Source: CAZKUN01 sp964555935
Lineage (GTDB): Bacteria > Armatimonadota > Zipacnadia > Zipacnadales > VGFC01
NCBI GenBank assembly: GCA_964555935.1
Contig: CAZKUN010000095.1
Location: forward strand, 1 to 30,580
DNA: 30,580 bases
Direction: 5' to 3'
This document shows, piece after piece, positions 24,701 through 30,580 of the stretch. Every line of letters begins with the position of its first letter. Position 1 is the first letter of the stretch. The notes beneath the pieces are model-generated. The model ran no database searches, was not told the origin of the DNA, and was given only the letters and a program-made list of their open reading frames with translations. The position numbers were made by a program, and so were the translations under genes.

Positions 24701-25003
24701 AAGCATCGTCGGCCGACCGGGCAGCCACTCGGCGACGGTGAAATCGCCTTTAGAGCCGGCAACCTCGGCAGCGTGGGCGCCCAGCGTAAGCGCGCCCGTA
24801 CCGAGTTTCGGCTCGACCTCGCCGGCCTCCACGTAAGTCTGGCTCATCCGCCACGCGGCCTGATGGATGCTCGCGCCGGGCTCCATGGGATTGAGGAGTA
24901 CCTGCGTCCGGCTCGCGTCGCGGCCGATGGCGGAATCGGCGGGGATTACTTGGGCTTGCGCGAGACAGCTGCCCAGGAGGGCGAGAGTTGCTAGCATGCG
25001 CAT
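21773..25003 (-). CDS. Large secreted clan GH-A glycosidase with discoidin-like module
   Basis: The 1076-residue product starts with a signal peptide (MRMLATLALLGSCLAQAQ). Modules in order: a CBM-like beta-sandwich (about 35-195), an F5/8 type C (discoidin/CBM32-like) domain (about 262-397, with YTEAFQLVDLGQVREITRM and DVFASEDGESFTPVPG), a TIM barrel (about 480-800) and C-terminal beta-sandwiches. The barrel has FEMYNEPNLNP with acid/base E616 and IWMTETGYDSAG with nucleophile E743, spacing typical of GH39/GH5-like clan GH-A. It should cleave a beta-linked glycan outside the cell; the family is not certain. I chose ATG 25003 at the signal peptide. The frame extends to 25072 only through a hairpin repeat, and no strong SD is visible. 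It heads the seven-gene minus-strand run and is divergent from the lyase-like gene. Confidence 0.85.
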   Translation of the reverse strand: MRMLATLALLGSCLAQAQVIPADSAIGRDASRTQVLLNPMEPGASIHQAAWRMSQTYVEAGEVEPKLGTGALTLGAHAAEVAGSKGDFTVAEWLPGRPTMLGMWVHLSPDANVKTIGFQVHDSEDESLIASVDADWTGWQWVEADITEGLEQTYPQDDKNGVVDYPVRSVHIAWFTEAPGETSLTVDALVALTEMDAEDKVNVRLAAPDEVEPGQPLDACVFATNLSENPIDLTLDYSLQANPGFHAEPLPHPVHGSDHAAGSKSWLEYDGEVVEDGASTDGKPWTSAGTSYQQDHYTEAFQLVDLGQVREITRMTWTSGDANHSWLVDVFASEDGESFTPVPGLVDVDHFKKWGTNDFPLQAPLKAKVIRFRYHTGGEKQPAIRFPSEIGIYDGTADEEIGIPRVGPAVGKGSVNLTVPARSFASAVLDIDEPISGGAYLLGVDAKGPRVRSLSTRHVFGALGEDASLLGADSRIALNASTPALAPELAKLGVGWVRFENMKWPMVSHEPHKYSFTGEVPPWRLNIDQIFHTYRDAGLGILSYMFLVPEWASRPSDDVPDKMRLAQPPKDPSDYGEFCFQVVARYGSKKHPDDALLTADRKSGLDLVKHFEMYNEPNLNPSLDAQWGGWAASTDQYYEMMRHGAEGVKRADPDAVVTSAGYAGMSAEMIDELRKCTYPDGRRALDFVEVLNVHYYSGHEPPETATTDGNAKVTGQFTFPENLRELAAWRDEHAPDMPIWMTETGYDSAGPFGTTEAIQAARLPRVVMLCLANGIDKTFVYRESGSTASQHAASGVLRNDFSRKPSWYTFGTLIRQLHGARGGATRLPHADPNVWLLEWDIAGQPIVTAWTVNGTGTLGLDLGKCIVTDAFGGESSLDSTNELSLSPYPRYISGLNVDSGLGDLRAEHQRQEAAKAVRRERIAGLRKHLYDFGTMDLIGTLAMEGRKMPFVPVLKASAWDEGIGYGFEPEPMGDDDRRWLAGDKLNRDSVRVRDHVFKFRVEPGEYTLRFNIEPFTDAAEVIVTGADDGPITINVPKKEPLTALDISITGASADVGIHVVDDYAHMYWITCVEKLD

Positions 25004-25054
25004 AGGGAAGCACGAATCTCGCGCAAGCGCAACGGTCCTGTGGGGTGACAATGT

Positions 25055-25133
25055 CTGTAGGAGGGGTTTCAACCCCGACGCCGTCCGCAGCTCGAGAAGT
25101 CAACGACGGTCGGGGTTGAAACCCCTCCTACAG
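25055..25133. repeat. Perfect 25-bp inverted repeat of two type D hairpins
   Basis: CTGTAGGAGGGGTTTC at 25055 begins a 25-base arm that is perfectly repeated in inverse orientation at 25109-25133, with 29 bases between. Each arm is itself a hairpin (GGGGTT/AACCCC) with a CCTAC tail, so this is a head-to-head pair of units. It occupies the 219-base divergent space between the start codons at 25003 and 25223, where promoters for both genes must lie. Confidence 0.88.
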
Positions 25134-25222
25134 TGGTCCCCTACTGGCCACGCGAGGCGTAGCAGGTGTGAGCGCGCGCTCGTGGAAGGAAAGGGGGATG
25201 CTCAACCGAAGGAGAGCGCCCC

Positions 25223-28200
25223 GTGAGATTGCCCCGACTCGCTTGCTGCGTAGCCCTCATGTTGCTCCCGACGCTGGCCCTCGCCCAGGATCGCGATGGC
25301 GACACGATCCCCGACGCCGTTGAGCAAGACCTTGGCACCGATCCTGATTTCGCCGAGGAACTGTTCGTCCTCGGCGACGACGGGACCGGCGAGGGGGCGG
25401 AGAAGCCCGAGTACTCGCCATGTCATGATATCACGCGCGTGTACCACGTCAGCGTCGCGCGGGGGCGGTACGTCTGGTGCGTGGAGTTTCTCGAGGACTT
25501 CCGGCCGGACGAATCAACGTTCATCCTCTACATCGACAGCGACAATGACAGGACCACTGGTCGGGAGAACCTGGGGTGCGAGGAGATGCTGCACTTCTCC
25601 TCGGGGCCGGGCGGCGCGACGATGTACGAGGCGAACGGGAATCGGTACGTGGGGAATCCGCCGAGATACGTGGTGGACGGGAATCGGCTGTACTGCTCGC
25701 GCAACATCGAGCTGAATCAGGAGAACGGGAAGTCGGTCTACCGGCTGAACGTGCTGAGCGAACACTCTGACCCGCACGTCGGGATCGACACCTGGGGAGG
25801 CGAGACCGTGACCGCGCCGGGCGAATCAGACCGCGACAGAATCCTGACTGATGACGACCTCACCGAGAGCGTGGGCGTGAGCATCACGCGCGGGCCGGAC
25901 CTGTTCGAGAAGCTACGGGCGGATGAGGCCAATGCTCATGTGCCGGTGAGCGAGTGCGAACTGGATGGCTTCAAGATGATCGACGACGAGTACCGCGAGT
26001 GGTCGGCGAGACGGACGGGATTGCCGGCGGCGATTCGCGTGAATGCGCCGGAAGGCAAATACTATCCGGGCCTCTTCGCGAGGGATGAGGCGGACAGCGA
26101 GAAGTGGGGATTCTACCTGGGCGAGGAGAAGCTCGGCGTCGCGGTGGTGGATGAGGGCGACAACCTGACTAAACTGGCGTTTCTCGATGAACCGGTGGAG
26201 TTCGCGGCGGGCGACACGCTGGAGATTCGGCCTGGTCGCGAGGCGGGTGGCTACCGCATTGAGTCCGTCATCTTCCTGGCCGAGAAGCCTGAGATTCGGG
26301 AGCGGAAGTATGAGATCACGCGGCTAGAGGCCACGCAGATCCGAGCGCCGTTGGTTCCGGATCCGACGAGCGCGCGGCTGACGTGGATCACGTCATGGCC
26401 GACGAAGTGTCGGGTTGAGTTGGGTGATGAGGTCATTGAGGAAGACGCGGCGGTCGCGAACCATCGCACGTATCTGCGGGGGCTGACGCCGGGGAGGCGC
26501 TATACAGCGCGAATCACCGTCGAGACGCCGGATGGTGAGACGCTGCAGTCCGACCCGGTTCGGTTCGTGGCGGGAGGGATGCCGAAGCGGACGGCGGATC
26601 GGCCGAAGCGGAGGCGCGTGCCTCTTAGGGTGCTGAACGCGACGGGCGAAACGTGCCCGGACTGGCCCATCGTCTGTGGCATCGCGCTGCCGCAGGGCGC
26701 TCTGATGGAAGATGAGCCCGTGCGTCTCGTCGATGATTCGGGCGAACAACGCGACGTGCAGGCGGAGCCGGCGAGCCTCTGGCCGGATGGATCGGTGAAG
26801 TGGCTGCACGTGACCTTCTTCGCGACGGTGCCGGCGGATGAGGAGCCGAGGCTGTGGCTGGTGATGGGGCCGGTCTTGAGCGATCGGCCGGACGACCAGC
26901 CGCTGCTGGCGAAGGAAGTGGACGGGCGGATTGAGGTGGATACGGGAGTGGTGAAGTTCCAGTTCCCGGTCGACGCCGGGACGGCGCTAATGTCGGACCT
27001 GATGAACCCGCAGACGGGGTCATCCTTCGGCGGGCGGTTGACGGGCGTTCTGACGGACGCGGATGGGCTCGACCACACCGCCACTGTGGATGGCGCGCGG
27101 ACGGCGCTGGAGACGAACGGGCCACTGCGGTCCGTGGTGAGGCTCGGCGGCAAGTTCCGGGCCGAAGGCGCCCCCGACGAGACCCTCTTTGACTGGGAAG
27201 CGCGGATCACGGCATACCGGGGCAAGCCGGTGGCGCGGGTGCTGTTCACGATTGCGAACGACCAGACGGGCGAGGAGTTCACGGAGATCCAATCGCTCCG
27301 TCTGCAAGCGGACATGCGCGATGAGACGCGGATCAGGGCGTATGGGATGGATGGTGAGGCCAAGACCGATGCGCCCGTCGCGAGCGGGACATTGCAGATA
27401 GCTCAGACCCACGATGATGTCTGCGCGATGCGGTTCGTGGGCCCCCTCAGTTACGGCACGACCGTGCCTCTCGCCGGGTGGCCGCATCGTCGGGCGCACG
27501 ACGCGCAGGGGAAGCGCGCGGATGGCTGGGTGACCACGAGCAACGATGTGGGCCGGCTGACCTTTGCCGTGCGCAACTTCTGGCAGCAGTACCCGAAGTC
27601 TCTGAAGATCTCGGGCCGTGGGGCGGAAATCGGTCTGTTGCCGGCGCTGGTTGATGATCAATACGCGGAGGAATCGAAGGATCCCATTGAGCTTGTGAAG
27701 CTGTACTACTCGATGCAGGATGGGAAGTACAAGCTGAAGCAGGGCGTCGCGAAGACGCATGAGGTCGTTCTTGCAGCGGGGCCGTTTGTCGAGGACGCCA
27801 ACGCGGGTGCCTTCCAAGACCCGCTGACGGCGGTGGCGGACCCGGAGTGGACGCGGAGCACGGATGCGTGGGGCGACATGCCGGTGGGGGATGCGTTCTG
27901 GGCGCGCGTGTTCGACCGGGCGATGGACGGAGGCTTCGCCGCGTATCTTGACGATCGGGAGAGGACGAAGGCCTACGGCATCCTGAACTTCGGAGACTGG
28001 TGGGGCGAGCGGAAGTACAACTGGGGCAACATCGAATACGATACCCAGCACGCGTTTCTGCAGCACTTCGTGCGGTCGGGGGATGTTCGTTACCTCTACG
28101 CGGGCGAGCAGGCGGCGCGGCACAATGGCGATGTGGATACGGTCCACTTCAGCAGCAATCCGGGCCACGTTGGCGGTGTCTACGCGCACTGTCTGGGGCA

Positions 28201-29557
28201 TGTGGGAGGCTACGTCCCGAGCGGCTTCGTGGACGGGGGCAGCGCGCGTGGCGGCTTTAGCGTCAGCCACACCTGGAGCGAGGGACACCTTGAGGCGTTC
28301 TTTCTGACGGGCGACCGCAGGCATCTGGACAACGCGCTGCTCATCACCGACCACTACACGGGCGCGTACCTCAATAACTATGACTTCACGAACACGCGAA
28401 TCCCCGGCTGGCACCTGATCCTGACGCTGGCGACGTATCGCGCGACGGGCGACCCGTACTACCTCAACGCCGCGCACATCCTCACCGAGCGCGTGGTCGA
28501 CCGCGAACGCCCCGGCGGAGGATGGCGACGGCACATGGTGCCGGGTCATTGCCATGACGAACCGAGGCACCATGGCAACGCGGGGTTCATGGTAGGCGTG
28601 CTGATGCGGGGTCTGAAGGACATGCACCAGGCGACGGGCGATGATCGCCTCCCGCCGATCATCGTGCGGTCGGCGAAGTACCTGGTTGATGAGATGTGGG
28701 GCGATGAGGCGGAGGGTTTCGCGTACACCTCATGCCCGAACATGAAGCCGTCCTCGGGGATGAATCTGACCTCGGCGGAGGGCTTTGGGTATGCGGTGAC
28801 CCTCTCCGGCGGCGATTCCGATCTGGCGCGGGTTTTCGAGCGGGGGATGGTGATCTCTCTGCGGAGGCTCGGCGGCATGGGGAAATCGCTCAGCCACGCA
28901 ACCAGGGGCACGCCGCACGCTCTGAGGGATCTTGAGACTCTGACGCCGACGGGCTACCGCGTCGGGCCGAGCGGCGAATACTCGTTTATCCTGCGTCGGC
29001 CAGCCGATGAGGCGTTCAGCGTCCAGGTGCGGCGCCTGGAAGGCGAGGGCTCGGCCGACGCTGTTGTGCGAAACGAAGCGGGCGACGAGATCGCCCGAGG
29101 TCGCGTTGAGCCGCCCGCGACAGATGCGTGGTTGGAGGTCCCGGCGGGCGCTGAGGACATGTGCCGGCTGGAGCTGGTCTGTGACCGGGATAGCGTCTGG
29201 ACCGTGGCGAGTACGGGCCTGGGAGACGTGCTGGAGATAGGGGAGGGCGTGGCGCTCGCGCCAGGCGAGACAGAGTTCTGTGTTGCGGTGAATGATGGCG
29301 ATGATGTGACGTTGCGAGTGCGCCTAAACGGGCGGGGCAGCATCGAGACGTATGACCCGGTAGGTCGCCGATGGCGCCGGTTTGCTGCGGCGGCGGAGGG
29401 TGATGAGCCGCGAGTCATTGACCTGGCCCTGGCAGATGGCGTAGGCTTAGTGAGGGCCAAAGTGACGTGCTCGGGAAATGTAGACATATATGAATCCGGA
29501 TCTGTGGGGGTAATCTCATCGGCGGGGCGCAATTACCTCCCGATGCCCCACAGGTGA
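25223..29557 (+). CDS. Multimodular PcRGLX/YetA-like exo-polysaccharide lyase-type protein
   Basis: The 1444-residue product has a signal peptide (MRLPRLACCVALMLLPTLALA) followed at once by a calcium-loop motif, DRDGDTIPDAVEQDLGTDP. Residues about 60-220 are a beta-rich domain, and residues about 365-450 form a fibronectin III/phosphatase-like domain (SARLTWITSWPTKCRVELG, LRGLTPGRRYTARITVET). From about 465 the sequence matches the three-part PcRGLX/YetA architecture: RIFT barrel (VPLRVLNATGETCPDWPIVC, SLWPDGSVKWLHVTF), central beta-sandwich, and alpha/alpha toroid (GILNFGDWWGERKYNWGNIE, HHGNAGFMVGVLMRGLKDMH). PcRGLX is an exo-rhamnogalacturonan lyase (PL26). The final 140 residues are another beta module. 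Typical relatives are 850-900 residues, so about 450 N-terminal residues are extra. GTG 25223 has GGAG eight bases upstream. Secreted and divergent from the glycosidase run. Confidence 0.82.
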   Translation: MRLPRLACCVALMLLPTLALAQDRDGDTIPDAVEQDLGTDPDFAEELFVLGDDGTGEGAEKPEYSPCHDITRVYHVSVARGRYVWCVEFLEDFRPDESTFILYIDSDNDRTTGRENLGCEEMLHFSSGPGGATMYEANGNRYVGNPPRYVVDGNRLYCSRNIELNQENGKSVYRLNVLSEHSDPHVGIDTWGGETVTAPGESDRDRILTDDDLTESVGVSITRGPDLFEKLRADEANAHVPVSECELDGFKMIDDEYREWSARRTGLPAAIRVNAPEGKYYPGLFARDEADSEKWGFYLGEEKLGVAVVDEGDNLTKLAFLDEPVEFAAGDTLEIRPGREAGGYRIESVIFLAEKPEIRERKYEITRLEATQIRAPLVPDPTSARLTWITSWPTKCRVELGDEVIEEDAAVANHRTYLRGLTPGRRYTARITVETPDGETLQSDPVRFVAGGMPKRTADRPKRRRVPLRVLNATGETCPDWPIVCGIALPQGALMEDEPVRLVDDSGEQRDVQAEPASLWPDGSVKWLHVTFFATVPADEEPRLWLVMGPVLSDRPDDQPLLAKEVDGRIEVDTGVVKFQFPVDAGTALMSDLMNPQTGSSFGGRLTGVLTDADGLDHTATVDGARTALETNGPLRSVVRLGGKFRAEGAPDETLFDWEARITAYRGKPVARVLFTIANDQTGEEFTEIQSLRLQADMRDETRIRAYGMDGEAKTDAPVASGTLQIAQTHDDVCAMRFVGPLSYGTTVPLAGWPHRRAHDAQGKRADGWVTTSNDVGRLTFAVRNFWQQYPKSLKISGRGAEIGLLPALVDDQYAEESKDPIELVKLYYSMQDGKYKLKQGVAKTHEVVLAAGPFVEDANAGAFQDPLTAVADPEWTRSTDAWGDMPVGDAFWARVFDRAMDGGFAAYLDDRERTKAYGILNFGDWWGERKYNWGNIEYDTQHAFLQHFVRSGDVRYLYAGEQAARHNGDVDTVHFSSNPGHVGGVYAHCLGHVGGYVPSGFVDGGSARGGFSVSHTWSEGHLEAFFLTGDRRHLDNALLITDHYTGAYLNNYDFTNTRIPGWHLILTLATYRATGDPYYLNAAHILTERVVDRERPGGGWRRHMVPGHCHDEPRHHGNAGFMVGVLMRGLKDMHQATGDDRLPPIIVRSAKYLVDEMWGDEAEGFAYTSCPNMKPSSGMNLTSAEGFGYAVTLSGGDSDLARVFERGMVISLRRLGGMGKSLSHATRGTPHALRDLETLTPTGYRVGPSGEYSFILRRPADEAFSVQVRRLEGEGSADAVVRNEAGDEIARGRVEPPATDAWLEVPAGAEDMCRLELVCDRDSVWTVASTGLGDVLEIGEGVALAPGETEFCVAVNDGDDVTLRVRLNGRGSIETYDPVGRRWRRFAAAAEGDEPRVIDLALADGVGLVRAKVTCSGNVDIYESGSVGVISSAGRNYLPMPHR

Positions 29558-29637
29558 TCGCCTCCGAACGGCGAATATGGTGCTGATGGACTACAGTTTA
29601 CGTTATGATGATCGGCCGGTTAGTTCCCGTTGTTGCA

Positions 29638-29655
29638 GCAGATGTAAGATCTGCC
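29638..29655. repeat. Short hairpin, possible type D unit
   Basis: GCAGAT at 29638-29643 pairs with ATCTGC at 29649-29654, loop GTAAG, followed by CTAG. It lies in the 149 bases between the lyase-like gene and the membrane protein. The tail match to CTACGA is only partial, so membership in the family is doubtful. A TATGAT at 29604-29609 could be a -10 box but has no convincing -35. Confidence 0.4.
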
Positions 29656-29706
29656 TAGATGGGGCTCGTACCGCCGATGGGCCGGGGTCGAAGGGAGCCG
29701 GAACCT

Positions 29707-30459
29707 GTGTCTGAGGCTCGTGAGGTCCACAGACGACAACTCAGCTACGCGACGATCATGGCGGCGGCTATCATCGTGGCCGGCGTGACGTTCGCGTACG
29801 GCTCGTGGCCTCACTGGTACCAACTGGTGGGATTCTCGGTCGCGGCATGTCTGCTGGGGACGCGGACGATCCGCCTGTCGCGGACACTTGGCACCGTTAG
29901 CGTCGGGTTCATCTTCGTCTTCGCGACGATCGTAGAGTTGGGACCGGCCGCGGCCATCATCGCGGGCGCGGCCAGCGCTCTCGGCGCGACGGTGTTGTGC
30001 TCGGTCATCTGTCGGCGCAAGCGCGCTCCCAGCGCTCTGGTCGTGGTGACCAATGTTGCGATCATCTCCCTGGCGGCCGGGACGGCTGGATGGTGCTATC
30101 AGCAGCTCGAGGTGGTCTACGAGACGATCGGGCTGCGAGTGCCTCTGCTGCCGGCCTTCATCGTGATCGGCGTGTACTACCTGATAAACTCGATGGGTAT
30201 GGCGTTGATGGCGTCGGCCGACGGCAAGCGCAACGCGATCTCCGTTTGGTCCGAAAACCTCTACTGGACGGTCCTGCCCTACTATGTGGGTGGAGCGGTG
30301 GTGGTTGTGGTTCAGATGGCGGCCGCTCACGTGGGCGAGCACCTGTGGCTGGTGCTGATCCCGCCGGTGGCGCTGATCCACATCGGGATGGACGTGCGGG
30401 CCAAGGCTAAACTGGCCCAGCGTGTCGACGAGCGGTCCGTAGAGCGTGGGGCGGAGTGA
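29707..30459 (+). CDS. Multi-TM integral membrane protein, sensor-module-like
   Basis: The 250-residue product has about eight hydrophobic segments, among them SYATIMAAAIIVAGVTFAYG, GTVSVGFIFVFATIVELG, AAAIIAGAASALGATVLC, PLLPAFIVIGVYYLINS and LPYYVGGAVVVVVQMAAA, with basic loops between. The overall pattern (a short N-terminal TM pair, a phenylalanine-rich third helix, a YYLINS block before the sixth) resembles N-terminal membrane modules attached to GGDEF or HD-GYP domains, but no output domain follows: it ends 20 residues after the last helix. This is a resemblance only. I prefer GTG 29707 (AGGGAG nine bases upstream) over ATG 29659, which has no SD and a hairpin just before it. It is unrelated in content to the glycan genes. 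Confidence 0.65.
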   Translation: MSEAREVHRRQLSYATIMAAAIIVAGVTFAYGSWPHWYQLVGFSVAACLLGTRTIRLSRTLGTVSVGFIFVFATIVELGPAAAIIAGAASALGATVLCSVICRRKRAPSALVVVTNVAIISLAAGTAGWCYQQLEVVYETIGLRVPLLPAFIVIGVYYLINSMGMALMASADGKRNAISVWSENLYWTVLPYYVGGAVVVVVQMAAAHVGEHLWLVLIPPVALIHIGMDVRAKAKLAQRVDERSVERGAE

Positions 30460-30580
30460 TCCCGCGTCCTTCTCATGTATGGAGCGGTTCTGTCCCTCGA
30501 TACCCCCAGTAGATCCCACTTTTCCTTGCGATTTGGTTGATTCACGGTTCGGGCAAGATGGTGACGACCAAGCCCGGCCT
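30460..30580. other. Window end, no gene visible
   Basis: No supported gene lies here. An ATG at 30558 opens a short frame to the window edge, but 23 bases are too few to judge. Confidence 0.6.

Noticed and set aside
23630..24994. 454-aa open frame on the plus strand
   Set aside because: Antisense to the discoidin-bearing glycosidase; no motifs and no SD.
27020..28627. 535-aa open frame on the minus strand
   Set aside because: Antisense to the toroid domain of the PcRGLX-like gene; composition is Arg/Val/His-rich without recognisable motifs or SD.
29604..29609. -10 promoter box TATGAT before the membrane protein
   Set aside because: No acceptable -35 hexamer at 16-18 bases upstream; left as a remark only.
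1..30580. tRNA, rRNA or riboswitch genes
   Set aside because: I read both strands for cloverleaf ends, rRNA-like blocks and common riboswitch cores and saw none; a covariance-model search was not possible here.

Overview
The window is GC-rich bacterial DNA carrying four 10-base N gaps, so it is a scaffolded draft or metagenome assembly. The gene content is dominated by secreted carbohydrate-active enzymes, and no SusC/SusD pair is visible. Together with a multi-TM sensor-like protein and abundant short hairpin repeats, this suggests an environmental polysaccharide degrader from Armatimonadota, Hydrogenedentota, Planctomycetota or a relative. I cannot place it more precisely: there is no rRNA, tRNA or ribosomal protein gene here.

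Layout: (1) 0-1.4 kb, minus strand: a truncated sialate O-acetylesterase-like start and a DUF1080 protein, separated by hairpin repeats. (2) 1.67-3.3 kb, plus: a GHL10-type glycosidase-like protein with an apparent inserted domain, broken by a gap. (3) 3.4-10.0 kb, minus: a sulfatase without a signal peptide, a five-bladed-propeller glycosidase-like protein, and a very large secreted glycosidase-like protein broken by two gaps. A possible 56-aa plus-strand gene lies at 6.6 kb. (4) 10.3-14.0 kb, plus: housekeeping-type genes, namely an M42 aminopeptidase, a BepA-like M48 protease with a C-terminal helical region, and a YfcE/DIHSN-type metallophosphoesterase. (5) 25.0-14.1 kb, minus: a seven-gene run, probably one operon or two: clan GH-A glycosidase, SGNH hydrolase, sialidase-like propeller, nucleoside hydrolase, a second TIM-barrel glycosidase, a sugar-binding lipoprotein and its permease. 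(6) 25.2-29.6 kb, plus, divergent from (5): a 1444-aa PcRGLX/YetA-like (rhamnogalacturonan-lyase-type) multimodular protein. (7) 29.7-30.5 kb: a multi-TM membrane protein.

Regions 2, 3, 5 and 6 read together as a polysaccharide-utilisation locus. Secreted lyase, glycosidases, sialidase-like protein and esterase would cut and deacylate the polymer. A ribose-type ABC importer, with no ATPase gene here, would import the products. The signal-less sulfatase and nucleoside hydrolase would then act in the cytoplasm. The substrate is not determined; rhamnogalacturonan-like or sulfated, acetylated glycans are reasonable guesses.

The most unusual signal is not a gene. It is a set of modular palindromic elements spread over the whole window. 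Each has a hairpin whose stem differs from copy to copy, a short purine-rich loop in many copies, and one of three recurrent 3' tails (CTACGA, GGTCCA/CTCCAG, GCCACG). Units are joined by ACGGCRACGG-like linkers. They occupy most intergenic spaces, sit between convergent gene ends, and in two places lie in frame inside the large minus-strand glycosidase gene. A separate 92-bp palindromic element at 10.1 kb resembles REP/RAYT-type non-autonomous elements.
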